Source: Metaphire vulgaris
Lineage: Eukaryota; Annelida; Clitellata; Crassiclitellata; Megascolecidae
DNA: 64,000 nt
Assembly (NCBI GenBank): GCA_018105865.1
Contig: CM030851.1
Coordinates: 12,123,828-12,187,827, forward strand
Direction of reading: 5' to 3'
Shown: piece by piece, positions 23,741 to 37,000 of the stretch
How the letters are laid out: every line of letters starts with the position of its first letter
How positions within the stretch are numbered: position 1 is the stretch's first letter
Notes under the pieces: generated by a model
Seen by the model: only the letters and a program-made list of their open reading frames with translations
Databases searched by the model: none
What the model was told of the DNA's origin: nothing
Made by a program: the position numbers and the translations under genes

Positions 23741-24915
23741 ATGGCAGGAGTGGATCGACTGTCAGGCGAGGTGAACGACACCTCGTCGACGATGTCGGAA
23801 ACCGTCGTCGTCACCGTCGCCGTCAGCGCCTGCATCTGCGTGACCGTCGTCGGTAACGTCTTCGTCATTCTGTCCGTCTTCACCTACCGGCCCCTGCGCA
23901 GCGTCCAGAACTTCTACATCGTGTCCCTGGCCTGCGCCGACCTGGCCGTCACCGTCCTCGTCATGCCGTTCAACGCCGTCAACTTCACGCTCGGCCGGTG
24001 GATCTTCGGCCCCGTCGTCTGCAACGTCTGGCTGACCTGCGACGTCCTCACCTGCACGGCGTCGATTCTGCACCTGTGCGCCATCGCCGTCGACCGCTAC
24101 GAGGCCATCAGCAGCCCGATCGAGTACGCCCAGAAGCGCACCCTCCGACGCGTCCTCGCCGGGATCGGCGTCGTCTGGACGCTCAGCGCCCTCATCTCCG
24201 TACCGCCGATGATCGGCTGGAACAGCACCGGTCGCAGCTCCCTGTACGACGCCCGGCGTCGGTCGTGTCGTCTGACCGACGAGAGGGGCTACGTGATCTA
24301 CAGCGCCGCCGGGTCGTTCTTCATCCCGCTCGGCATCATGACGTTCGTCTACGTCAAGATCTTCACGGCGACGCGCAGGAGGCTGCGGGCGCGCGCCAAG
24401 GGCGCCCTGGTCGCCGTCAAGAAAATCAACACTCGCGCCGCCAGATCGGCAGAGAAAAAAATCGACACCAACTTCACGTCGTCGTCGTACAGGACGACGA
24501 CGCAGCGACGACGGCAGCAGCGGCCGGCGGTCGAGAGGATCTGATCGAGGCTTCCGATGGGACGTCGTTCCAGCGAAATGTCATTTCCAGTTCGGTTCTG
24601 GAGACGAACGAATTCCTGGAAAGCCGGCAGCGGATCTCGCTGACTAAGGAACGCCGTGTGGCGCGCACGATGGCCGTCATCATGGGCGCCTTCGTCGTCT
24701 GCTGGTTGCCCTTCTTTCTCATGTATGTCATCTTCCCCTTCTGCGCGTCCTGCTCGGCCGGCGCCGACCGAAGGGTGGTGAACCTCGTCGTCTGGCTGGG
24801 GTACGTCAATTCTACCCTCAACCCCGTCATCTACACCGTCTTCAACGTCGACTTCAGACGGGCGTTCAAGGCGCTGATCTTCAACGGCAGAATCTGCAGA
24901 AGAACTTCGCACTGA
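23741..24915 (+). CDS. Tyramine/octopamine receptor (TAR1/Oct-TyrR-like GPCR), with a frame change in loop 3
   Basis: Class A amine GPCR with seven membrane helices. The first part (23741 to about 24430) has N39 in TM1, D67 in TM2, C94 and C176 for the disulphide, D101 (3.32, amine-binding), DRY at 118-120, and TM5 with S188 and S192 before P196 ([17 protein letters not shown] then [12 protein letters not shown]). The second part (clear from about 24600 to the stop at 24913-24915) has [19 protein letters not shown] in TM6 and NPVIY in TM7. The pattern around TM5, loop 3 and TM6 closely fits insect octopamine/tyramine receptors (Gi-type tyramine receptor 1). N12 is a likely glycosylation site. 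W after DRY, usual in the family, is E here (DRYEAI). The two parts lie in different frames (a 1-base loss or 2-base gain); the switch sits in GTC/GAC and GCAGC-rich DNA of loop 3, either a small intron, an assembly indel or a disabling mutation. Very GC3-rich; start chosen by the ACAATGG context. Confidence 0.88.
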
Positions 24916-24955
24916 CTGCAGCGTCGACGACTACGGCAGCTGTCACCCCTTCTGT

Positions 24956-24956
<1 letters not shown>

Positions 24957-25023
<67 letters not shown>

Positions 25024-25031
25024 TATATATA
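24957..25031. repeat. TA array past the receptor gene
   Basis: About 35 TA units, starting about 40 bp after the stop codon, so probably in its 3' UTR. Confidence 0.95.
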
Positions 25032-25114
25032 CAAAAACTTAGAAAAGGAAAAGAAAACTTAATTATTATTCTGTTGCGTATAATGACTGTTGTAATATTT
25101 TCAGATATCATATA

Positions 25115-25194
25115 TTAACCCCTTAACCGTGTATTTAACTGTAACTCAATGTAAAATGGACGGATATATCCGGGATCCCCAGTTAAGGGGTTAA
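25115..25194 (+). mobile_element. TTAA-flanked 80-bp palindromic MITE, subfamily A, copy 3
   Basis: Same length, ends, core and inner palindrome as copy 2, with TTAA on both sides. It lies about 200 bp past the receptor stop codon. Confidence 0.85.
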
Positions 25195-25724
25195 AATTCA
25201 ATAGGTGAATCCAGAATATGAACCACGATTTAAGGACAAGAGTCACAAGAATCCGTACAGAGATCTGGTCTGTATACGCTCTTCATGGTATCATTTTTTC
25301 TCAAATACCTTCTCGCGCGGCCTATGTATATACACTTGAAACTGTCGTTCCACGTGTGATTTACTATAGTCATTAATAGGCCTGTAATGAGAGGAACCGA
25401 TTCTGATAGCCTGAAAAACTGAAGACAAAGCAGATGGATCTGTACTAATAGACCCTAGGTATCGATTTTCACTACAATATCGATTTCCTATACCGAATTA
25501 CCTACACTCTAGATTAGTGTCTTTAGCCACCTGCGTCGCTGCTTCCCGGACACCGGAGATCAGCGCCGGGCCCAAAGCTCAAAATCGAGTATGGGCGAAC
25601 CTTTACCTTTTTTTAAAATACCGAAGACAGGTAAAACTACGAGACACACCTGGTCTTTGTGCCTGTGGAATCGCTGAAAGACAATAAGTGTCATCACCTG
25701 TCTAGAAATGGCGCTCTAGAAGTG

Positions 25725-25830
<106 letters not shown>

Positions 25831-26035
25831 ACAGCAAGTATGCCAGCGCACATTATGCAAAAAGTTGCCGAATGCCGATATATGAAACGCTGTCGAAAAG
25901 CCAGTTAACATTGTTTAAATTAAGGGACAGAGCAGCGGCGTCGACCCATTGTGCGGTCTAATGCCCCCCTGTCAGACTCAATTTTTCAGAAATTGACGGG
26001 CTAGCGAGCATCGCAACAAAGCGCTCCTGGGGTTT

Positions 26036-26420
<385 letters not shown>

Positions 26421-26737
26421 GAGAGAGACATACACACAGACACAAAAGCACAGAGAGACATACACAGAGAGGGACGGAGATACGGAGAGAGAGGGAGAGA
26501 GGGAGAAAGGGAGGGAGAAAGGGAGAGAGGAGAGGGAGAGGGAAGGAGATGCAGTCTTAACCAATCTCGATTAACGAGCATGCTCTCTGAAAATGCGAAA
26601 GCAAGAAGGGGCGTAGAATTTGTCTTGATTTACGAAATTACGTCTGCATGAACACAAGTTTCGCATATCAACTATACGACAATACGGCGACACGTGCATG
26701 ATTGTCTTGAATCAATGATTCAGAATTGTTCTACTGC

Positions 26738-26971
26738 CAGGGGCGGAGCCAGGGTGTCCGGCGCCCGGAGACAAAATGTACTGGTGGCGTTCCTCAACTT
26801 GACGAAAATCCTAAGAAGCCAAAAAAGACTCTGCCTATTTGGCGCCCCTTTACTCAAGCAAAAACGTCATCACCCGTAGCGGAACTCTCTACCTTAAACC
26901 AATTTTAGCACCCCCTCATCTCGGCGCCCTGAGACATCTGTACCCCCCTGCAACCCCTAGATCCGCCTCTG
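26738..26971. mobile_element. hAT-like MITE with CAGGGGCGGAGCCAGG ends
   Basis: Ends CAGGGGCGGAGCCAGG and CTAGATCCGCCTCTG; perfect 8-bp duplications TCTACTGC (26730-26737 and 26972-26979). Confidence 0.85.
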
Positions 26972-27588
26972 TCTACTGCTAAAAAAACTGTTATTCGGCA
27001 ATTTATAAAACTCCGAAATTCAACTCTTTTCTGACCAAATCCGCAGAAGAACGGGCTCGATTGTTGAACGGTGGTCCTCAGTTTTAGTGGAAAATCCCCA
27101 ATTTTACGTTACAGAAAAACGCGCAGCTTTTCGATAATTTTCCACAGACAGAGCAGAACACAGAGCAGAACATCGGACAAGCATTTGTCTTTGTTGTTCG
27201 CGCTGCTCGGCGCCACGACTCACCGTTCCACGGATAATAACGTTAACACCGCTAACGGAAAACGCAGTTTAGGAGATTACTGTTGACTTTCCATAGACAG
27301 GATTTTCAATGAGTTGACTGCGAAAAGGGGGTAATGAGAAGTAGTTTCTCACGTCCGCCGAGTTTATCAGAGACAACTTTGAAGAACAGCATTCTCACAG
27401 CGTATAAGCAGCTGGTGCCTGTATATACAGCTGCAGCCAATGCAAATTGATCAAGCTCTGGAATGCTTTCAAGGCTCCGTTGGAGACCTCCATATACTGT
27501 ACAGATCACTGAACCCCCTAAGGGGTCTTATTAGAGGGCCCCAAGCCCCCCGCGGCAGAAGACACTCGCACAGGGTGAAAGCTGTCCA

Positions 27589-27774
27589 CAGTGTTTTATA
27601 CAGGCCTGTTAGGAGGGAAGATTCCCCACACACACAAAAACCCCTCAAAATCCCCCCAAATCCCAGCACTTACACAAATTTTGCATTGAACTGTGTCTTT
27701 TCCCCTCCAACCAAGTCTATTCCCCCCCAAAGCCTCGATTCCCCCCCAAGGCCTGGAGTCTGGATAAAACACTG
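27589..27774. mobile_element. hAT-like MITE, CAGTGTTTTAT family, copy a
   Basis: Ends CAGTGTTTTATACAGGCCTG and GAGTCTGGATAAAACACTG; flanks GCTGTCCA and GTTGTCCG match at 6 of 8. Confidence 0.75.
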
Positions 27775-27799
27775 GTTGTCCGTCTGTAAACTGTAAACT

Positions 27800-28780
27800 A
27801 TTAGTCTAACCCAGCCACTGTTGGTTGGAGTTATCTGCGAAAGTAGGCTTACTGAGTTTATTCTCTTATTCTCATGGCGTTTAATACTCGCCAGAATTTC
27901 TGAACATTTCACGATGCAGTTTAACTGGAAAAGGCACATACTAGCTGTCGTGCTAGCACATGGACTGTTGTAAAAATGCATTTCCATTTTCTTCTATAAT
28001 TTATATGCGATGATATATAGATTTCGTTCACTCCAGCCCAGATTTTGGCGCTGAAAAATGATTAAGCTAAGAAACTAGTATACGATATCGAATATCGATG
28101 AAGTAGGCCTACCAATCGAAGGTACTTCGAATCCATACGGAAGAAAATCAGGTCAATTCCAGAAATCAGTCAGAGTGGGAGGGGAGTGGGGGAAGCAACA
28201 AGCAGATTATGAAGCAAGAAACAGAGAGAAAGACGTGATTTAAGCCTAGATTTAAGATCACTGTATAGTATTATTGTACGTTCTGCGTTTTAAATAAACA
28301 GATGCTAAAATAACTGAAGCTGTTAAAGTGACATTTATATCCTTCTGAAGAGATTAAATTCTATAATATATTTGGAGTTAAAATGTGTTATACACCATCG
28401 GCCTATAGAGAAATTCTTTTTAAGTTTTCTGTCTCTGTCTCTTCTCTGTCTCTATTTCTGTCTCTGTCTCTGTCTCTATCTCTCCTCTTGTTAGAAGACG
28501 CAACTTAGAAGGTAATCCGGTCAATTTCCAGCTACTCGGAGCAGATATCATGATAGCTGTGTCTGTAATTGATTGTAGGCAAGTAATATTTTTCTTTCGA
28601 CGACTGATTAATTATAAGCTTCTAATGCGCCCTTCCAAAGGGCAAAAACGCAGCAACTCCAATGTATAATAATCGCTTGAGTTGAAGCGCCTATAGGATC
28701 GAATACTGCAGTGGAGAGAAACCAGCAAAAGGACTTTACAGAAATTCTTCTTTGACTCTATAGGACCTAGGCCTATTGTA
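27800..28780. other. No gene seen
   Basis: Unique-looking AT-rich DNA with a short CTCTGT run near 28425-28490. No splice-supported frame was found. Confidence 0.5.
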
Positions 28781-28783
28781 TAT

Positions 28784-28837
<54 letters not shown>
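28784..28837. repeat. TA array
   Basis: About 26 TA units. Confidence 0.95.
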
Positions 28838-28838
<1 letters not shown>

Positions 28839-30429
28839 TACTGCTTTCTCTGTTCAGTTGTCCATGGTCTATTTCAAGGACGCAGACAGGCTATTCGCTT
28901 CGCTTCTTCAAAATGGAACACGAAAATCAAGGAGTCCTCTATACTCTAAAACTCAAAAAATGGCGTTCCTAGGTTATGGCAGAAAGGGCTGTTGCCCTGG
29001 GGCCGCCACTTGAAGGGGCGCCAAAATCTGTGATCTTGCTCTCCACCAGTGCCGGATTAAGCCACCCCAGTGTCAAACTTTTGGATTAGGCCCCTAGACA
29101 GAACGCCATTGAAGTGTAAACATTATTTTATGACGTCAGCGTCGTCACGTGCCTTTCCCATTGCGCTATTCTTAAGAATAAGAAAAATTCTTTCGTCACT
29201 GTCTTGTGGGGCCCCTAAAGTCGCTTACTCGGCGAAGAAAGAGAGAATCCAGGCATTATTATTGTACGTATCTTTTCTCTCGACTGCATAGGCAGTGGCG
29301 TAGCCAGGATTTCCGATTGAAAAAAGGTAATCGATAACCGCCAAGGGAGTTTCATTCCAAAAATCGCCTCAAAAAATAAAAAATTGCATGGAATACATAA
29401 AAAACCCCAACCCCGCCCCCTTTCCATGCGCATAGTGCGGTAATACGTATTTTTAAACATCTCAATCAGAAAATCTGACAATGCGGTCATCGGGTCGATT
29501 AGCGCCTTAATCTCGACAAAATCTATCAGCGTATAACGAATTTCCACTGTATGTTTTTCAACGGCAAGTCGACTTCATGGTCTCTACCGGAAGCGTGATG
29601 AGACAGACAATTTTTGGGCAAATTTTGACCAATATAAGAACGTCATCTTTCGGTCTTTTTTAAAGAAAAAACAACCCTCATCCTGAATGTCATATCCCAT
29701 AACGTCATTAATTTGTCATGTCATGACCATTTTTTCATATTTCAATGAGTGTCAAAATGTGGTGGTATGACCCTTTTGCTTCTATTTCTCTTCCATGAAA
29801 TTTCTATCTTTGATTATTTGTCTCTGTCTCGACGTCAACTCTCTCTCTCCCCTGTCAACAACTGTCAAACTTTTTTTCAAACCCCTCCCCAAAATTGTTG
29901 ACTAATTAATCTCCCCAAAGAAGAAGATGGGTGTTCTTACTCTATTTAAAGGATACAGATCCAGTCACAGGATACAGAATTTTTCCATGCGCGTGTAATA
30001 CGCATTTTTAAATACAGAAAACGAATCTAATATACCGAATCGCATGGGCATCATGGTCTCTACCGACAGCGTGATGAGACAGACTTCAGACGACCAATTA
30101 AGATCGTATCTTCGGTCTTTTTTTTAGAAAAAACAACCCTCATTAATGTCATATCATAACGTCACCCCATTCATAACGTCATATCAACGCCGCACTGTTT
30201 TCAACCTGTTCCCAGCCTTCCGTCTCTCCTTTTTGCTTGTCAGACATTTTATTAAAGGATACAGATATCACAGGATAGACCTAATACCACAGGGATATTT
30301 TACACCCGACAACACCCCCAAATTGATACTCCTAGAAAATTAATAACCACGAATACTGAGAAGACTATAAACATTTTTGGCAGGGAACTCGACACCCCGT
30401 TCTAATCTTGCGTTAACGTACTGGTCTAT

Positions 30430-30575
30430 AATGTCCTCGCCCCCGATCACTTGCGTCGAAAATCCCGATTCTTACTTCTGAAGCGACCATAGTCTGCTGG
30501 CGCAATGCGTTATTATCATGGCGCTAACGAAGTTTTATGATTGATTGATTGGTTGGTTGATTGGTTGATTGATCC
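30430..30575 (+). mobile_element. LINE 3' tail with ATTG repeat
   Basis: CATGGCGCTAACGAAGTTTTATG followed by GATTGATTGGTTGG, as in the 13705 copy but more worn. Confidence 0.5.
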
Positions 30576-30718
30576 GTCTCGTATATCAACTTAATTATTT
30601 TTCTGCAATAATAATAATCAATGCGCTTTCCTCTCCTCTGTGGCAGTGTCGATTTTCGTGCCTAGTTGATTAAGCCAATTAAAATTATTCACTCATCTGT
30701 GCTAAGTTGGAACACCTC

Positions 30719-31212
30719 TCTCTGTCTCTGTCCCTGTGCCTCTCTTTGTCTCTCTCTGTGTGTCTTCTGTCTCACTGTCTGTTTGTCACTATCTTTCTGT
30801 CTGTCTCTCTGTCTTTATTTCCATATCTGTCTGTCTGTCCGTCTGTCTGTCTGTCTTTCTGTGTCTCTGTCTTTATCTCCATATCTGTCTGTCTGTCTTC
30901 TTTCTTTCTGTCTGTCTCTCTGTCCGTCTCTGCCTTTATGTCCATATATGTCTGTCTGTCCAGACGTCTGTCTGTCTTTCTGTCTGTCTGTGTCTGTCTT
31001 TATCTCCATATCTATCTGTCTGTCTGTCTTCTTTCTGTTTGTCTGTCTGTCTCTGTCTTTATTTCCATATCTGGCTGTCTATCTTTCTGTGTCTCTGTCT
31101 TTATCTCCATATCTGTCTGTCTGTCTTTCTGTCTTTATCTCCATATCTGTCTGTCTGTCTTTCTTTCTGTCTGTCTCTCTGTCTTTATCTCCATTAATGT
31201 CTGTCTGTCTGC

Positions 31213-31252
<40 letters not shown>
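30719..31252. repeat. TGTC-based higher-order array
   Basis: TGTC units are broken at roughly regular steps by CTTTATCTCCATATCTG, giving a larger repeat of about 50-70 bp. It ends in a pure TGTC run. Confidence 0.92.
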
Positions 31253-31777
31253 ATTCGATAAAGTGTGTGAAATTAATAAGCGCGCCAGTTTGCGTCGTCC
31301 GGTCGCAGTGCTGCATATATTCGGCGATTCATTTGTCGGGAGGAAATTAATCGGGCGAAAGATCGCGACGAGGACAAATATATTGGGAGAAATAATGTCG
31401 ACGGAGACGAGACTTGTGGTTGATTTGTCATCGGACATCGCCCGAATCTGATCAGAATTCCCATCACTGATCCAGTAGCCTACATCCATAGGGGTTCGGA
31501 GGGGGTGCAAGTGGGTGCAATTGCACCCACCTGGATAAACTGTGAAAAAGTATTACTGTATTACTAAAAATGTAACGATTAGTCTTAATAACAATATAGG
31601 CTACTACTGTATAATGTTAAGTTAAAATAGGAATTTAGGCCTATCTAAGAATTCGGTAAACTTATCTTGCAGCGCTAAATAATTTATAATTAGTCCAAAA
31701 GATCTTGACAATCTTGCATACACTAGGCCTACTTTTCGTTTATTTCTTCACATGACCCTGTTTTGCACCCCAAACAC

Positions 31778-31885
31778 CAGTGTTTTATACAGGCCTGTTA
31801 GGAGGGGAGATTCTCCCCCCAAAACCCCAATCCCAGCACTTACACAAATTTTGCATTGAACTGTGTCTTTTCCCCTCCAACACAA
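31778..31885. mobile_element. Truncated hAT-like MITE, CAGTGTTTTAT family, copy b
   Basis: Matches the first ~105 bp of copy a (CAGTGTTTTATACAGGCCTG and onward), then similarity stops. Confidence 0.7.
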
Positions 31886-32237
31886 CACGAGTGTTCAATA
31901 CTTTAAAAAAAACTTTTGGGTCGCCAACAACCCCCTCGCCAACATTTGCAACATTCAATGGGATCTGGTAGCGAATAGGGACAGTTTCCACAGGCAAGGA
32001 TGAGGAGGAGTTTTTTCGAACTTGGCACATAGGGTGATGCCGTATGCGTCATGTGTTACTGGCGTCAGTGACGTAGCCAGGGTTGCAGAATAGGGAAGGG
32101 GGGAGTGCACGTCGACATTTTCGGGCCAAAAGTCTTGAGCAGAAAAAGGGTGTCTCAAGCCCTTTGGGGTTTCATGGTCTCATACTAGCTTCACTACTTA
32201 CCGGTTTTGCGCGAATCTCACGACCGGTTATAGTCCG

Positions 32238-32287
32238 ATTAGGGGGCCGGGCTGAGGGGCCGGGCTGAGGGGCCGGGCTGAGGGGCT
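32238..32287. repeat. 13-bp tandem repeat GGGGCCGGGCTGA
   Basis: Three full units and partial ones, GC-rich. Confidence 0.8.
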
Positions 32288-33074
32288 CCCCCGTACTCCC
32301 AGGTGTTTAGGTAATTGTATTTAAGTCTACAGACCTGACCCATCTATAATCTACCATACTTGATATTTCTAGTAAGAAACATAAATCATTACCAATTTAC
32401 CACAAAGAACCTCACACACACAGGCCCTATTTGAAAAGGGAAGGTCAAAGGTCACCATCGGGGACTGCACCATCGGAAATATTTTCCAGGAATTTTGTCG
32501 TTTTTTTGTTTTTTTTTTTTTTTCAATTTTTTTTTTTCTTTTTTTTTCAATTATTGATTTTCTTATTGTTTTTTCATTTTTTATTTTGTGATTTTTTTGC
32601 AATTTTCTGACTTATTTGCGCCATCACATGGCAAACGTCCATTTTTTTAAATCCGCGAATTACAGTCCCAATGGTCACGTACCTTCCCAACACAATTATA
32701 CGACCAAAGAATGTTTTATAGTCGATCTTAATTTATTCGCAAATTTCAGGTATGAAGACTAAACCTGATTAAGTCTCAAATCGAGACGCTGCAATAACGA
32801 ATCGCGCTCTGTATTATGTGTTCCAAGCTTCGACATCTATTCGTAGCTACTACAACCACTGAAAAATTCAAGCGGACCCACTACGTCGAATTTCCAGGCT
32901 TCCAGCTGCTGAACCAAGCCAGACGCCGTTATTTCCGCTTTTCTCCGCTCCATTCGTTGGAGGCGCTATAATTTTATAGCATGCAGGCTGTGATACAAAA
33001 TTGGAAGGAAAAGTCATATTTAGGGCACCAAAATAGGAAGACAGTGAGACGAAACTGCATTAAGATTGCTGAAA

Positions 33075-33200
33075 AAGTAATTAAGTAAAATCTCTTGTAT
33101 TTATATAGTGCTCTTGTATGTGCTACTGACTGTAGTAGCTGCTTATTCTGCCCATTCTTAGGCGCTGTCTATTTTGATATAGCTATAGGCAAGATTGACT
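33075..33200 (-). mobile_element. LINE 3' tail, AAGTAAAATCTC family
   Basis: TTAAGTAAAATCTCTTGTAT, ATATAGTGCTCTTG and GTAGTAGCTGCTTATTC are shared with 15641, 22130, 45091 and 62391. Confidence 0.6.
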
Positions 33201-33751
33201 GGACTCTAGCAAAGATGATTTTTCGTTTTCAGCTTATAGACCATAATGCACCGCGCGACCTATTACTCTATAAGTTGATTGGTCTATAGTTCCATTGAAA
33301 CTAGTATAACATGCTTTAAGATTCTTCACAGTTGGCGGAAATTCTTATCTTGTCTATGCAGATCTTTGGTTAGGGTCTGAAGATTTTCGTTTAATATTAT
33401 ATTTATTGCTGTTTTATCTCCGTGAGCGAAACCTGACACCTCGGGATCGACCCTGGATATTGCCGAAGGTTTCTAGCTGATAGTTTCTATCATTAAGATG
33501 CGATTTAATAGGAAAAAACGACGTTTTATTTAGCAGATAAAATCATTTATGTAGCGCCATTTTAGGACGATGCAGGGGAATTAGTCGATGGCCCATTTAG
33601 GTTAAGAAATACTATTCTTTTAATTTGCAGACAAGTTTCTGTTCTAGCGTTTCAGATACTACTGTTGAGCTGGTCAACTAAGATTCTATAGCTCCAGATT
33701 ATTAGTCATGTAGAGACTACGATTGCATATTCATTTGACAGCTGTGCCTCG

Positions 33752-33937
33752 CAGTGGCGGCTCTAGGATTTGGCAAGTGAGGGGGCGTTGGGGTGGCAAC
33801 TTTTAATCATGGGGGCCAACCATTTGTTGTTTAATGTATGTAGCATTAAGTATAGGGTCCCAACTGGGGGCACTGGGGGCGGGCTCTCATTAGGGGGGGC
33901 ACGGGCCCCCCTGCCACCCCCGGTGGAGCCGCCACTG
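33752..33937. mobile_element. hAT-like MITE, CAGTGGCGGCTC family
   Basis: Inverted ends CAGTGGCGGCTC...GGAGCCGCCACTG and perfect 8-bp duplications GTGCCTCG (33744-33751 and 33938-33945). It lies just upstream of the CCDC9-like gene. Confidence 0.88.
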
Positions 33938-34063
33938 GTGCCTCGTCTAAATAAATGTAAATAATATAAACCAGCAGAGTAAAAGACGATATTCATCTTA
34001 ATTTGCTGGAATTTTTTATTTTCAGACCGCTGTCATCCCCATTTTGGCAACAAGCTGCTTGGC

Positions 34064-37000
34064 ATGGCATGCCACAATGACATGGTAAGAAATAAAATTG
34101 ACAGGAATTGTTATTGTATTGTATATGCTTTCATGTATGTCTGTATGTATGGTTGGTAAGTCTACTTATGCAGTGCCTATTTTTTCTGTGGTTATTGCAA
34201 TAGAGATTACATATTGTATTTGGTGATTTATATGGCACTGCTTTAATAATATATTTCACACCAGTCAATGGTCTGATGTTGATTTTTATTGAGGTTGAAA
34301 ACTTGAAGCCTAGACCTACCTGGTGGTTCTTACTGGTTCTGCCCATCTACCTGGTAGTTCTACATATCTACCTGGTGGTTCATAGTTGCAAAGCAATGTA
34401 TGTGTACTGTAAAAGACATAGCGCGTTTATAAAGGAAATTAAAATGTGGAGTCTGTTATGGTTGTCATGGTGAATAGTCACTGAAATGTTCTATGTCTTT
34501 AGCTTTAATAATAATCCCAACCCGCTATATAATATAAACTTACGAGATTTCACTTACTTACTTACCCTCATCTAATGATATCATGTTATCTATGCTATTT
34601 ACGCATGTGATCTACAGTTATGATTATTTGTTATATTTCTTTTGAAGCTTAATAACAAAACAAAAACTCAAACTGATATTGTTTTTTGTTAATATTGTTG
34701 ATATATCAACTTAATATATTATTAAATAGTTACTGCAGCAAATAATGCAACATTTTTAGCCCTTTAGCGCATCCGAATGTGAACTCTGGTAATTCTTGTA
34801 TTCTCATTTGTTTTACAATTTTAGAAGTAACATAGAGCGTTGTACTCAATGTAAATATTCACGTTTATTGCTTATATGCAGTGCTAACTAAATTAGTTGT
34901 GTGTGTGTGTGTGCGCGTGCGTGCGTGTGTGTAGACATTCTGAAAATGAAGATCATATTCAATTGAAGCATTCATTCAGAACTAGATTTTGATTGATAAA
35001 ATTCGTTTGACAAATTCCATTGTAGTGGATTTAGTTTTGTTATATTTAATGTTTTGTTTGTTGAAAGTGACTACTGCAGAGCTGAGGTTATCGTCAAATG
35101 ATTGAATGTACTGTAATGCATACAATAAAGCTGCTCAAGTACTTGACGAATAGTTATGCGAGACTTTCTTAATGCATGCAAGTGTGAACTTGAAAGTGCA
35201 GAAGTAGCAGTGGTGTAAACTTAGATGAAAAAGCGGGGGCCCGACTCCTTTACGCTCTCCCTTTCCTACGGTAGCCGCTCAAAAAGTGGGGGGGCCAGCG
35301 GCGAGGGGCGGCTCGTGCCTAGAGGCCCAATAGAAGTTTATGCCTATGATTTAAAGCGGAATTGATTGTAGCTGATCTGATTTTGAATGCCGTCCTCCTG
35401 TAGTTTGGAGATCTTGACGACAGTGAAGAGTATTTGACAGTGATTGCCAAAGAAGCAAAGGAGGCGCTACTTGATCGGAAGCTGAAGGAGATGCAGAAAA
35501 AGAACTGGGAGATCCATAGACGCCACGCCGTACGCGTCAGCTTGAAATTCCGCATGCAGAATTCGACCTAGTTGTCGGCGTTGCCTGACCCCAAACTTTC
35601 GAGCGAATGCGCTGCGACTGATGATTGGCTTGCGGACCTTTTTTTTCTCTCTCCAGTAGTAACAGTTTTTTTCAAACAGTTTGTTGTTGAGTTTTTCGTG
35701 TGCTTCCGTGCTTGGTTGACGTAATTGTCTCTTGCAGTAGCGCTGTGTGGTTGATTTTGTGACTGTATGTTGCAACTAATGCTACGTGCTCTACCAACAC
35801 GAATCCCCCCCCCCCCCCGTGGGGAAACTTAGGGTAGTTCTTCCTGGTCTTGTACTTAGAAACATCTGTTGAGATTTAGGATTCCTCATGCTCTCTTACC
35901 ATAATTAATTCTAAAGTAATAGGGGGATTGCCAAGAATTTAAGATAAATATGTATTTGATTGATGGTTTTGTGCCTGCTGATTGTATAGCCATATTTTCA
36001 TATTTATTTAGTTTTTGTAATAGGTTGCAGTGGTCTGTCATTTTATTATGCACAGTTTTCATTAAAATACTAAAGAATTATATTATGCAGATTTGATGGG
36101 TATGTGGTAAATTTTGACATGTCATTTTACAATGCTATTTAGTCAAAACATTGCATACATTACATTTGTTACAATAGCATTTGAGATCAAGTTGTTGTAA
36201 AAAAGTCAGTTGACTGTTTTTTAAAACTTGTGATTGCATGATCGTGTAATCCATGGAACAATGAGGTTAATGAGATATCCAAAGAGGAATATAAATTTGA
36301 TGTAAACTTGCAGACAAATATATAAATATACCTTTTTGAATTTTCCCCTTTGGGCATTAGTGGTCTGGTATAACTTTGGAGTGTGGACTCACATTTAGGC
36401 TAAAGAAATCTGAGACTTATGTCAAATCATCCCTTAAGTTGTAGATAAAATGAAATTACCACCAAAGTGGGGGGGGGAGGAGGAGTTTTGTGTCGTCTTT
36501 GGGAATGATAGATGCGTTTGTTTTTCGATAATGTATACGAGTGTTGGTATATTTGCAATGTCTCATTTTCCTGCTCAGCTGTTTGCTTTGACATTTTTCT
36601 AATGAAAGTTTCAACGTCTCAGCTAGTGATGCTATGTCTGGCCTATTGGATAGAGTAGGCTGCATCCTTTTCCTTAGTGTTTTAGTCTGGAGAAAAAGTG
36701 AGGCTCTTTTTTGGTCTATTTGCTGGTGGTTTTCAGTTGTCTCTGTTAACCCCTTAACTGGGCAACTATTTGTAACTCAATGTAAAATGGACGAGCGTTA
36801 CTTGGGGCACCCAGTTAAGGGGTTAAACATGCCGATGTGATTCCTTATGCATCTGTGCTTCAACAGTGCAGTGTTCTTTCTGTTGCATTGAAAACAAAGA
36901 TCATTGAATGTTCATTGTGTTCATTAAATGTTCACTGAATAGTTTTGAGCAGCTTTTTCATTTTCCATTCACGAACTCTAGATTGTGTTTTTGTTGTTGT

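Larger units (their letters stand above)
31890..33740. other. No gene seen; repeat scraps
   Basis: Holds a CAGTGACGTAGCCAGG hAT-like end near 32067, the 13-bp repeat at 32238, a T-rich stretch (32500-32600) and the LINE tail at 33075. The 5' non-coding exon of the CCDC9-like gene may lie in its right part. Confidence 0.4.

Noticed and set aside
23762..24912. Minus-strand frames opposite the receptor gene
   Set aside because: The plus strand has all GPCR motifs; the minus frames are shadows.
30666..31451. 261-aa Cys/Leu/Ser-rich frame
   Set aside because: Product of the TGTC array; no start context or splice support.
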